This document shows positions 1 through 9,090 of a DNA stretch of 64,000 bases, one piece after another. Made by a program: the position numbers and the translations under genes. The notes beneath the pieces were generated by a model. The model was not told the origin of the DNA, did no database searches, and saw only the letters and a list, made by a program, of their open reading frames with translations. The stretch lies in NCBI GenBank assembly GCA_002633005.1, contig NMRA01000043.1, forward strand, positions 43,573 through 107,572, written 5' to 3'. The stretch's first letter is position 1; each line of letters begins with the position of its first letter. This stretch comes from Phoronis australis (taxonomy: Eukaryota; Phoronida; Phoronidae).

Positions 1-93
1 GGAGGGAGAGTGTTAGAGGTAGGAGTGGGTGGGAGGGAGAGTGGGAGAGGTAGAAGTGGGTGGGAGGGAGAGTGGGAGAGGTAGGAGTGGGTG
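1..93. repeat. 31-bp purine-rich minisatellite, 3 copies, cut by window start
   Basis: Three consecutive 31-bp units (1-31, 32-62, 63-93) of the form GGAGGGAGAGTGGGAGAGG followed by TAGGAGTGGGTG differ at only a few positions. The strand is almost purely purine and has many GGG runs, so triplex or G-quadruplex structure is possible. The array probably continues to the left of the window. Confidence 0.9.
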
Positions 94-385
94 ATTGAAG
101 ATAGCGGTGTTGTTGGTGGATAATTGTAGTAATAGAATGAATCAGAAAGTAGGAACTGTCATGTGTGGTTACTTTTTGACAGGCATATCCAAAATTTTGT
201 GAGTGAATTTCTTCCAGCAGGTTTGTCTGTCTACAGTGAGGTATCATCACACTGCTTTGAGTGTCCCAGGAGGTACTTGTGACACTGTGGTCTTCAAAAT
301 GTCATACTCTCCAATATCATATTTGGTTGTTCTTTACTTATTGATGTCTTATATAATTTCTCAGGATTAAATTATGTGCTCAATT

Positions 386-508
386 CAGTGGCGGATTTAG
401 AGGGGGGCCAAGGGGGCCATGACCCCCCTAAAACTCTCCCAGATTCCATTTGGCAGTTGGGGGGTGCAAATGTCTGACGAGCAACTAAAAATCCTAAATC
501 CGCCCCTG
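386..508. mobile_element. Short MITE with CAG...CTG ends (hAT-like), 123 bp
   Basis: The left end reads CAGTGGCGGATTTAG and the right end is its near-perfect inverse, CTAAATCCGCCCCTG. A 5-bp direct repeat CAATT lies immediately outside both ends (381-385 and 509-513), as expected for a target-site duplication. Related copies occur at 18553-18712 and 26770-27031, with a fragment at 11439-11527. It has no coding capacity. CAG/CTG termini suggest hAT. A 5-bp duplication is unusual for classical 8-bp hAT elements but is known for a hAT subgroup, so the superfamily is inferred. Confidence 0.75.
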
Positions 509-679
509 CAATTATTGTTATTGTTCTTTGAAACATTGCTCTCATGCACTCAATTTCAATGTTCCACTGGGCCTTCTATATTTATGTTTGTTCTTCACAG
601 TGTTATGATCAGTGAAAGCGCCCTCTAGTGATATTGCATTTTCCACCGAATGCCATAATGAGCCTCATATTGTTTTCAG

Positions 680-750
680 GCCGCAACAAACGAGGAACTT
701 TTGTCAAAAATGTATATCGGATGGGCTGCATACCTGTAATGACTGGAATG
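680..750 (+). other. Possible internal exon of an unrecognised gene
   Basis: A 71-bp stretch is bounded by a good acceptor (TGTTTTCAG, ending 679) and a good donor (GTAAGA at 751). Two frames are open through it; one reads RNKRGTFVKNVYRMGCIPV, which I do not recognise. No partner exon is visible nearby, so this rests only on splice-site quality and an open frame. Confidence 0.2.
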
Positions 751-1906
751 GTAAGAGGTCACCAACATTTGACCTGCGACGAGTGGGGTCACACAAGGTC
801 AATAAGTGTCTGTCTTTCCCAAGCAAAGAACAAGTTGATGCTGGTTTCCTAATTAGTGATGTGGGGGAGATAACACCAACTTTGTTGATCACCTGCCATG
901 GACTTGTTAGACCCACCAACATTGACATTTTGAACTACAGTGTATGTGCAACTTAAGTCTTCAAGGACGTTCAATAATGCTAGTTACTGGCTAGTGACAC
1001 CTGGTGACAGATAGTGAGATCACATACATCCAAGGGCGTTTGTAACTTGTAATGCATGGGGATATCCCTCCAAATAATTGCTTGATCTCTCCAAGCTCCC
1101 AAGATACTAGTGTCACTGAGCTGAGGGCAGACCAAGGAAGAGTTTGGTCTGTTATTGATTTCATTGGCGGTTGTCTTGTCTCAGACAGCCCTGTTGCCTT
1201 CTCCAGATTGTTGTCCAATGGTGTGAGAATTTAAAAGTAAGTCATTTTGTATTGTATAAGTCTTTTGTTGAGGAACTTTATTTGATGTTCAGAGTATGCA
1301 AAAGGAATAAAAACTACAATGTTGGTATCCTTGGTTGTTTTCGTGGGAAGGGGAAATGGTCTTCATTTTCTACACAGATATACAACAGTGAATGCACTCT
1401 TATTTCATAAGTACGCTATCAAAGTATTTTGCATTGTACACTTTACATATTCTTATCTGATCACTTTCTACAAGCACATCTTAATACATCAAATGTACAG
1501 TTTTATTAATACCTCACCTCCTGAAATATAGTTATGGTCACCAGGTAATGCTGCAGATTTCTGTGTATAAACTTTAGCGTATTGATGGCTCTTGCTTATA
1601 GAGGCAAGTCACTTGCTGGATTGAAATTTGGCAGAATTGTTGCTATCAAACATATGAAGCTACACAAAGATTATTGGACCAGATCTGTCTACTCTTGCGC
1701 CACCTTGTGGCAATTTTAATACTTAGGTTAGGTGTCCAATTGACCGCCTCTCATCTGCCAAACTGTTTGAAGGATATATTACCATGGACTTGAGAATGGT
1801 TGGCTTGATTTTCGGACATCTTGCGTAAGGAAGGTCAAAAACTGTGCGTACTGACCAGGAAACATGGAGTAACTGAGACCACGTGCCATGCAAGTATACT
1901 TTCTAG

Positions 1907-2799
1907 ATTTAAGGGGGCGCTGTATACCGTCCATGGAGTGAACATTTGATTAATACACTTGCGGACCGTTCATGCATTACGTCATCTAAATGTTGCCACT
2001 TTTTAACCCCTCACGTGTCTTAATCACCACCACCACCCCGACTGTCCAGTTTCTAATTACGTCATCACAACCAGCTGCCCTGTTTAGGCAGTGATGGAGT
2101 GGTCTGTCGTTTTCTATTTAGTATAAGGTGAGCCTAGTGAAATACGATCAAATCTTGGAAGCGTGAAACGACGGGTCCCGAATTTGGAATTAGTCAATTT
2201 GCTTAGAAGATTATCTTTTCTAACCCTCTAGTTCGACTGATTACGTAACATGGGAACGCTAACTTACCAATATCAAATTGGTCTCGATTTGCTTCTTGCT
2301 CGGATCGGAAGTGAATTCTTTGTTTGTGAAAAACTGACAGTTTATTTTTCGGCGTGGCTGTCCTCGCTCATGAAACAACACAACTTGTGCAACATCGTCT
2401 CCAGCAATAACGAATAGCCCTGGTCTGTTCAAAACCCTGAAATCCTCTGAAAATGAACTAAGGGAATTTGAGTCCGTTTTCATAACAGTAGGTGGATTAA
2501 ATGAAAACTTGATTTTCGTGACGGAAAGCTGGTGTACAGCCACTTTAAAATTGTCGGTTGCCGGTTACAATTAACAGAATTAGATTTAGTTGACAAATTG
2601 GAACAATGAAACCGACACGAAATTACATCTGGAAATGTCAATTGGAAATAATCAATGGTTGGGTGGAATACGTTTTGGTCTCGGCTCTGCGAAATAGAAT
2701 ATCAAGTACTCAGAAAGCAAACAATTGCGCGTGAAAAAAATAGGATTAAATCCCGTTATTGGCAGTACATTTGGGAGCTACAAAGTGTGAGGTCGCAAA
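1907..2799 (+). promoter_or_regulatory. Conserved upstream region of the PAN-fibrinogen gene, copy 1
   Basis: About 890 bp before the ATG align with 51481-52425 upstream of the paralogue, so the duplication carried the promoter. The last 100 bp are especially well kept, including CAGAAAGCAAACAAT, an inverted CCAAT box (ATTGG, 2758-2762) and GAGGTCGCAAAATGG around the start. No TATA box is evident. The transcription start cannot be placed from sequence. Confidence 0.45.
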
Positions 2800-4706
2800 A
2801 TGGTTGCGCTTAACTTAACCTGTTGTTCTGTCTTGCTGGTTTTTGTTACGTGTTGCTCTGCTGAGGGTGAATGGTTTAAAAAAACCAACGACTATAAAAA
2901 CGGCAGAAATATCAGCGCGAGACACAATGCCGCAGATTTCTTCGAATGTGCAGCATTGTGCTTGAAGAGGAGATATGCCGATGAAAACTTGTGCGCGGCG
3001 GTCAACTACCAGCTCGAGGAAAAGTTATGCGAACTGTGCAACTCATGCCCCGCGACGCCTGTACCTGCTCCTGGGTGGTCCTTCTGGACAATTTCAGATC
3101 AGCCGCTCAGCACGTTTGGTAAGTTACCCGAGAAAGTAAACGCACCTTCTATTTCAAACCCTAACTTAAAATTGAGAACAAGTGAACACAATTTGGCCAT
3201 GTATGTGTTTAGTAGAAAATTGGACAATTTGTTATATCTTTCTGTGTGACGATGAAAAAGTTGCGAGCGTGGGGAGCGGCGGGCGTGGCGACACTCGTGC
3301 GGGCGTTGCAGTGGACCGTAGATGTCCAGCCGCCTGGTGAGTATGACTGACTTGACGTCCACGATGTTTCTAAAATCCTTACTTTGGTACGGTTTGTGTG
3401 ACTTTTGAGGAGCGGGTGGAGACCCCTTCACTGAAATTTATTCAGGTTGGCTCAGCTTTCAAAATGCTTAAGTCTGGCAGAGACGGAATCAACTATGGCT
3501 TTTCGTGGGTACAGAGTGTCAGAAATCGTTTTATTTTTACTAAGTTGACGGCCCTCTCCAAAGTCTAGCAGTGGCAAGCGAAACTTCAAATTGTTTAATG
3601 CGGACATCAGCCAGCTGTTGGAAATGGAATCGAGACAAATGTGCGGCACCTAATTTCGTGATTCCTGATGCTTATGTCATAGAAAACTTAGTGAAAAGCA
3701 GATTTAACATTTTGTGAAAAAGTGAATCGTCCATTTTGTGAATTTCGGTTTCTGATTAGCGTTTCTGTAGGTGTTTCAATATTGCTTAGTTTTATCGCCA
3801 GTCAATGGATGGCGTTGCTAATATCGAATTAGCCTCTTCCGTTCCGCAATGTAAGTGTCGTGTTGGCGAACACGTTCATGTTTTACTCGCACTAATTCCA
3901 GCTAGTCTTGAAACAGAAGGACAAAAAGTACCCAAGATACATAACAAATTTCGCGAAACGGTCGAGTTTAACAGCACCGTCAAGTGGTGGATCGTGTGAG
4001 CCAATAATGGTATCATTTGGCAACACACAATAAATACAACTGTTATTTTGTTGCACAACTACGAATAGTCTTCAGTCACATGGTATTCATTCTTGTTTTT
4101 CGTCTAGCTTCCTGCGAAGATTGGAAGAAAACGGGCTGTACTGAGGATGGAGAGTATACTGTTGACTCGGATGGACAAGGTGGCCTGCCGGAATTTACTG
4201 TAGAATGCAAAATGAATGGACCGTCAGAAGCATCCGAGACCATAATTCATCACGACCGTGAGGAGAAGGCTGATGCCGGCAATTGTGAATGTGCGGTTTG
4301 CTGCGTCGTTCACGTAACCTATACGATTACCATTGAACAAATTGTTTCGGTGGTTAATGCGTCAACACGTTGTGAACAATTTATTTCATATGATTGCTTT
4401 CGTGCCGGTTTACATTTGAAAAACTTCCCCCGCCAAGCGAACGGTTTCTATTCACGAGATGGAACGTTGCAAGATTATTGGGGCGGAGCTGTGGCAGGAA
4501 GCAAAAGTTGCGCATGCGGCATGAACAACACTTGTGCCGGTTCTGCGAAATGCAACTGTGATGAAAAGGTCACCAAGTGGCTCTCAGATTATGGGCATAT
4601 TACTGATAAAAACATCCTCCCCGTAACTAAAGTGGGGTTTGGAGATTTGGGCGATGTCGATGAAAAGGGGAAATACCAACTTGGGCCACTTAGATGTTTT
4701 CCTTAA
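2800..4706 (+). CDS. Secreted PAN-like / CNTNAP-type fibrinogen-like protein, copy 1 (2 exons: 2800-3118, 4108-4706)
   Basis: Predicted 305-residue secreted protein. Exon 1 ends at a GTAAGT donor in phase 1; exon 2 begins after CGTCTAG, also phase 1; the paralogue confirms both. Residues 1-21 form a signal peptide (cleavage likely after CCSA). Residues 24-106 form a cysteine-rich PAN/apple-like module (C50, C54, C65, C77, C80, C83) with sequon NIS. Residues 109-305 match the fibrinogen-like domain of contactin-associated proteins: GEYTVD.DG, ECKMNG, TIIHHDREE, CEQFISYDC, YWGGAVAGSKSCACG, CNCD, LPVTK, LGPLRCF. No transmembrane segment, laminin-G or EGF repeats are seen, so this is a short secreted relative and not a CNTNAP orthologue. 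A lectin-like or recognition role is inference. The start has a good context (GCAAAATGG). The stop is followed directly by a transposon, so the native 3' UTR starts only at 6452. Confidence 0.85.
3119..4107 (+). other. Intron of PAN-fibrinogen gene, copy 1
   Basis: A 989-bp phase-1 intron with GTAAGT donor and CTAG acceptor. It aligns with the paralogous intron 52736-53618. One internal piece is well kept in both: GTTGCAG, then 25 bp, then CTG|GTGAGT at 3312-3343 (paralogue near 52920-52951). The 25-bp piece would read VDRRCPA but would break the reading frame into exon 2, so I do not include it as coding. Confidence 0.6.
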
Positions 4707-4909
4707 AGAGTTCCCACCATGCATTTTCTTACTTTTTCAGGTTTCAGTTAGCTAATATGAATCGAATACCATAAAATCTTGCTAAATAGGCACTTTTTAT
4801 GCCAAATAGTCGCAACTTTTTTAATTTTGAAGAAAAATACTTATTTCTAACTTTCCCGCCAAATGATGCAATGGGTGGAAGACGGTTGGCCGCTTGACAA
4901 TCATTTGCA

Positions 4910-5170
4910 ATGTCGGAACACTGCAGGTTAGAAGACAATGACAATATTGGGCGAGAATTGGACAATTATTATATAGACAGAGAGGAGAGTGGATACGGGC
5001 ATCACACTCAAGTAACTGAAGAATCAGACAATGAACTCGATTTCCCATTGAGCGAACTTTCGTCGGCTTTGAGGCCGTATGAATTCGACCCACGTGCACG
5101 AGAAATGACATATGTGAGCCACAACCAACTTTACCAAGTGGTGCTCAATACTCACAAAATAGACACTTAA
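4910..5170 (+). CDS. Uncharacterised 86-codon ORF inside the TTAA element
   Basis: This ATG-initiated frame is rich in D and E over its first 55 residues and then reads RPYEFDPRARE. An acidic N-terminus would fit the leading part of a piggyBac-type transposase, and an RPYxFxP word also occurs near the start of some invertebrate P2X7-C-terminus-like proteins. No catalytic region follows before a stop. It may be a remnant of the element's gene or chance. Confidence 0.2.
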   Translation: MSEHCRLEDNDNIGRELDNYYIDREESGYGHHTQVTEESDNELDFPLSELSSALRPYEFDPRAREMTYVSHNQLYQVVLNTHKIDT

Positions 5171-5318
5171 TAATTACTGACAAAGGCCACAGCAAACCTG
5201 GGTTACTCTTATTCACTATTGCCGTGATGGAATGAGCACAGTCTGAACACAATATGCATAAGCCTATTTGTAGTAGCACTCGATCTGGGCCGGTGTCCAG
5301 GGCCTGGCATCACTCGCC
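5154..5318 (+). repeat. 165-bp block, first copy (duplicated at 5596-5762)
   Basis: The block from ACAAAATAGACACTT to CATCACTCGCCCT recurs almost unchanged at 5596-5762, immediately after the N at 5595. See the second copy for interpretation. Confidence 0.85.
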
Positions 5319-5595
5319 CTAGGCAATGACCACCGCCTCTGTTGGCCCGAAGCAGAGGCGATGTAGAGGCTATAGGCGCTCTGTACGCCGGAAGCTTTTC
5401 GGCGAATTATGCCTCGCACCGACTAAACCATCAAAGTCACGTTGTTACAAATACCTTTTGCGCATAGAGGAACACCTTAGGAGGTTGTCGATGTGTTTAA
5501 TTCCTTCCAACTCGAACAAATACTCCCGTTATGAAACTTTTTCTTCGAGCAGTCCCTATTTCAGTTCCCAAAATCGTGAACTCAACTTTTTTATN

Positions 5596-5762
5596 ACAAA
5601 ATAGACACTTAATAATCACTGACAAAGACCACAGCAAACCTGGGTTACTCTTATTCACTATTGCCGTGATGGAATGAGGACAGTCTGAATACAATATGCA
5701 TAAGCCTATTTGTAGTAGCACTCGATCTGGGCCGGGGTCCAGGGCCTGGCATCACTCGCCCT
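5596..5762 (+). repeat. Second copy of the 165-bp block, beginning directly after an N
   Basis: It starts at the first base after the N (5595) and matches 5154-5318 with only a few changes, after which the two sequences diverge. A duplicate that begins exactly at an N is what two unmerged haplotype contigs would produce, so this may be an assembly artefact and not a biological repeat. Confidence 0.8.
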
Positions 5763-5961
5763 CGAGTGGAAGCAGTTTGTTCGTTATTTACAAAATTTGC
5801 AAATGCACTTACTTGGTGGTGAGTCCTTCATTGTAACGCCTCTTATGTGTGTGGTCGAAACACGATTCTTTGAAATGTGCCGATCAAAGTGTGGCTTACG
5901 TCAAACTGAATCCCATGTTCCACACTGACACTCCACACTCTTGTTCGACGCACAATCATGG

Positions 5962-6110
5962 GTGGCACAGCACTGAAAAAAGTGGGGGCTAACCCCCCCC
6001 CCACAGCCCTCCTGTGGTGCACCGCCTATAGACCATGGGCGGCTTAGCCCTGAAAAAGTGGGGGGTTATAGCCCTACCCCCAGGCCCCTCTAGTGCGCCG
6101 CCCATGACAA
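5962..6110. repeat. Two related units with GGGCGGC-type inverted ends
   Basis: CATGGGTGGCACAGC...GAAAAAAGTGGGGG and CATGGGCGGCTTAGCC...GAAAAAGTGGGGGG are tandem relatives. The second unit ends in GCCGCCCATG (about 6098-6107), the inverse of its own start (about 6036-6045). This looks like a small MITE nested inside the TTAA element. Confidence 0.5.
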
Positions 6111-6451
6111 AACGATGACATTTCTGTGCAACTTTCACGTATTTAGGAAATTTGAACACAAAGACGTTCTCAGTCAAGTTGTTGTTACCGCAGTTTCCAC
6201 AAACGCGCCTTTTCATGTCTGAAAAAGACGGCTCCCCGCGAACTTTCTTCACAACCCCTCAGTATCGCACTGGTAAAACAACAACAGCTGAGGCGGTCTT
6301 CCACCCATTGCGTACAAACTCGATTACAGAAAAATATATTTTTGAAAATTTTAGCTTGTTTCGTAGCAACAGGTGTACTAAAGGCTATTAAATCTGTTAA
6401 GATGTAATAATAAAATTCTTTTTCGAAACACAGGGTCATGGTGGGAACTCT

Positions 6452-6631
6452 TTAAATTGAGTTGGACCGTATTAACAACTCAACGGTTCCGAGTGTTTCT
6501 GACATTGAATTCCATGCCATCTTATTAAGCTACTTTTATGTGAAACCTGCTTGTAAATAATGTAAACATCGATGCAGTTTGAAATAAATTTTGTCATCAA
6601 AATTAAAAAAATTATCTTTCTAGCGCTCATG
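6452..6631 (+). other. Displaced 3' flank / 3' UTR of PAN-fibrinogen gene, copy 1
   Basis: This piece aligns with the sequence right after the stop codon of copy 2 (54214-54369), including GAGTTGGACCGTATTAAC. It holds a candidate poly(A) signal, AATAAA in TTTGAAATAAATTTTG near 6582-6587. Because of the 1.75-kb insertion, a transcript of copy 1 would have to read through the element to use it. Confidence 0.6.
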
Positions 6632-6639
6632 CCCTTACA

Positions 6640-6990
6640 AAAATGAACTTAAGTTTTCATCGAAAAACTTAAGTTTTTGGTCTGAAAAACTTAAGTTTTC
6701 ATTCACGAAAACTTAAGTTTTTGGCGAAAACTTCAGTATTTTGGAACAATTTTTTGGAACGAACTTAAATTTTCATAACTTAAGTTTTCAAAAGATTAAA
6801 TTTTTCAAAAACTTAAGATCTTAAAACTTAAGTTTTAAAAAGTTGTTCCAAAATACTTATTAATAATTAATAAGGTTTTAGAAAACTTAAGTTTCAGAAA
6901 ATTAAGTTTTTGAAAAATTTACGTTTTGGAACAAGTTTTAAGTAACAAACATAAATTTAAGTTTTTCAAAACTAAGTTTTCAGAACATAA
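6640..6990. repeat. Cluster of AACTTAAGTT palindromes, AT-rich fold-back tract
   Basis: The word ACTTAAGT, usually inside AAAACTTAAGTTTT, recurs many times in either exact or one-mismatch form. A larger inverted pair frames the middle: AGTATTTTGGAACAA near 6730 and its complement TTGTTCCAAAATACT near 6843. No coding frame is convincing. It could be a degenerate satellite or a fold-back element. Confidence 0.75.
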
Positions 6991-8426
6991 GTTTCCAAAA
7001 GCAAAATGTTTCAATGGGACAAGCATTCAAAAATTTCGATTTTCACTAAAACAAGAGTGGGGTACAGTAACAAATTTAATGATTCTCATACAAGATTTAA
7101 GAAACTAGAATTCTATTAACATTCCATTAACAGTGATTAATTTCAGAAAATAAAATGCACTAGTTCCTTAAAATAAGTGAGCATAAGTAAAATATCAAAA
7201 TCTTAAAAACCAGAAACATTTAAAAAATCAGTTCATCAAGTGTCATGCATACAATGCAGTGAAAACTAAGTGAAGCTAATAATATATTCATATTTGCATC
7301 GTTCTCAGTCTTTGACACTACCACTCCTCTGTATCTTCTTAGTTCTTGAATGTATTTTCATGAAACTCGCCAAACAGATGTCTGTTAAAGTCCTTGTTGC
7401 AAACGGCCCATGTGGTTCTAGTATCCGAAAATACTTACTACATAAAATCTTATTTTCGACACCCTTCCTTTACATTCTTTTCGCCTTTCTTGCCAAAAGC
7501 GATTTTTCAACCGTATTTGACCCTTTTCTCTGAGCGTATGATTACCGGTTGTCATCGATTATTTCCGTACCCACATTTCCGGCTCATCAGTTCAGGAACT
7601 TGTCCTGAACGCCGCCATTTTTTCCTTGTAACTGAATGTGCTATGGCTTGCTCGAAAAGTCTTCATTATATTGTTTTATTAGTAATATATCGTGATTCGT
7701 TTGCATATGTAGTGTATTTATAGTTTGTAGTTTGTGGTCGTTGATTTTTTTTTGGAATGTTACGCGTACTTAGTATGTTAAAATAGCATTGGTGTTTAGT
7801 TCCTTACGTAGGCCGGTCGAACCTAGGAACCAATATGGGTCGAACCAATTTTTTTCGGTTTTATTTTTTTCCTCGTTTTGAAAAAGTACTTTGCTATCAT
7901 CGGAAAGGTAGTACATTCTACTCAGTAAAAATCGAAAAAGTATCAAAATCGGGGCAAGCACTGTAAAGTTATTGCAAGTTTTGTGGCGAAATTTGGGTCA
8001 CTTTGTTTGGATCGCGTCGGCCATATTGGAGGACAGCGGGATGAGTTACGAGTTTAAAACTTTGTGTAAATTGTTTTCGCCAACAAATTACGGTGAAATT
8101 TAGTTAGACATATCTTTACTTACTATTCTGCACGATTTAGCAGTGTTCACCAAATTTCAGCCTCGCAGTTGTTACTCATTAAGTGATAAATGTGCTCACA
8201 ATTCCCGTTGGACTTCGTCTCATTTCTGGCGGCACCTACAATGTCGACTTTTGCTGAACTGAAAGGCATGTTCAATCGGCTACTTTGTAATTTGTGAAGA
8301 TTTAACGTTGATACATTTTGACAAACGTTGCTACAAAAAAGAAACTTTGTTCAATTTTCGTGTTTTTTGTGTTTGTGGCCAGCGACCAGTTAGGCCTAAG
8401 GGTAGTCTTGGCGCAAAGCTGCCTCC
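6991..8426. other. Intergenic stretch, no gene recognised
   Basis: AT-rich sequence with frames up to about 110 codons (for example 7394-7723), none with recognisable domains. A small hairpin word TTCAGGAACTTGTCCTGAA lies near 7590. Confidence 0.4.
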
Positions 8427-8567
8427 CGTTCAGTAACGCTAGGACCTCGCTAAAAAGCAAGACTTCGCGAGAATACGTGAGATTTCGCCGTGTATTTTGA
8501 ATAAGAACACGTGACTTTGACTAGGTTTTAGCTAGGTCCTAGCGTAGGTCCTAGCGTCTACTGAACG
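8427..8567. mobile_element. MITE-like element with 21-22-bp terminal inverted repeats
   Basis: CGTTCAGTAACGCTAGGACC at the left is mirrored at the right by GGTCCTAGCGTCTACTGAAC, ending at 8567. The 141-bp interior has no coding capacity and contains an extra internal copy of the right-end word (TAGGTCCTAGCG). No clear target-site duplication was found. Confidence 0.65.
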
Positions 8568-8989
8568 CACGCCTGTATAGGCCTACTAACAAGCTGTATT
8601 TTGACTATAGTCTTCACTGGTGGCGGGTGACTGAGGCTAACTAAAGTCTGCCGCGGCAGTGTTACACAGGACTAACCAGCCCGTAATTTCATGCAAGTAT
8701 CTGAAACTACCCTTGAATATATGCAGCATTTATCATTTGACCATTTTACTTCGACAAAACAGCTTGCAACCGCATGCATTTTCCGTTCGCCAGTGTCTGG
8801 TCTCGATCCGCACCAGGTCCGATAGGCTGCGGTCCCGAGTCTGGCAAAATAATTTCTGTCAAAATTTATTCGCCACATTTCTTCAGCAAATTCGATAAAA
8901 TTGTCTGTAGTTTGATTTTATTAAAATTAAGGCGCGCTGTCGATCATTTTATACCCGTTTGCTGGCTGGTAACAGTACAGGCACTGCTC

Positions 8990-9063
8990 GAGTCGCACTG
9001 ACGGCGTTTTCTCGGCCTGGGTTCCTGAATGAATTGAACTTCCGGGTTCGCGGCAAGTTCAAA
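8990..9063 (+). promoter_or_regulatory. CpG-containing promoter-like segment before the candidate first exon
   Basis: This segment is richer in CpG than its AT-rich surroundings and contains an ETS-type word ACTTCCGGGT about 30 bp before the ATG. It leads into TTCAAAATGGCGG, a typical initiation context. No TATA box is seen. Confidence 0.3.
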
Positions 9064-9090
9064 ATGGCGGTGTTTCTTCGGGTGCGAATC
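9064..9090 (+). CDS. Candidate first coding exon of the cationic cystine-knot-like precursor (9 codons)
   Basis: ATG in a strong context opens the frame MAVFLRVRI and meets a consensus donor GTGAGT at 9091, phase 0. The exon at 27140 starts in phase 0 with VVACVFLAVFGTLVFA, which lacks a methionine but is clearly the hydrophobic core of a signal peptide. Joined, the two give a textbook 25-residue signal peptide with arginines in the n-region. The implied intron is 18 kb. A rival start is ATGAAATCGATT at 26062, also phase 0 and with CACCATG context, but its donor (GTTTTA) is poor. Only a spliced transcript can decide. Confidence 0.45.

Larger units (their letters stand above)
4707..6451. mobile_element. 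DNA transposon flanked by TTAA (piggyBac-type target), about 1.75 kb
   Basis: Terminal inverted repeats are exact over 15 bp: AGAGTTCCCACCATG at 4707-4721 and its complement at 6437-6451. TTAA flanks both ends (4703-4706 and 6452-6455). The paralogue at 54212-54230 is the unoccupied site: its stop codon runs straight into the sequence found here after 6452. No intact transposase is visible. One N at 5595 and a repeated block inside (5154-5318 / 5596-5762) mean the true length is uncertain. TTAA duplication is characteristic of piggyBac but also occurs in Kolobok-type elements, so the family is not settled. Confidence 0.85.
1606..6631 (+). repeat. Segmental duplication, copy 1
   Basis: Sequence here is collinear with 47227-54369. 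Shared landmarks are AAGTCACTTGCTGGATTG at 1606/47227, ATTTAAGGGGGCGCTG near 1907/51481, both coding exons with their intron, and the post-stop sequence ending GCGCTCATG at 6631/54369. Copy 1 carries the extra insertion 4707-6451. Copy 2 carries a LINE (about 47548-51439) and about 120 bp near 51800-51930. Without insertions both copies are about 3.3 kb. Same orientation and about 45 kb spacing indicate a local duplication followed by spreading. Confidence 0.9.

Noticed and set aside
2259-2543. Minus-strand frame upstream of copy 1 sharing a C-terminal stretch (FTNKEFTSDPSKKQIETN) with 51926-52267 upstream of copy 2
   Set aside because: The similarity is a by-product of the segmental duplication. 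The frames differ in the middle by indels that change the protein completely, which argues against coding constraint.
3312-3343. 25-bp micro-exon in the intron of the PAN-fibrinogen gene, with conserved GTGAGT donor in both copies
   Set aside because: Including it changes the phase so that exon 2 would be out of frame; direct splicing of exon 1 to exon 2 is in frame in both copies.
5326-5604. 92-codon plus-strand frame crossing the N
   Set aside because: It runs into the assembly ambiguity, has no recognisable motif and lies in the doubtful part of the TTAA element.
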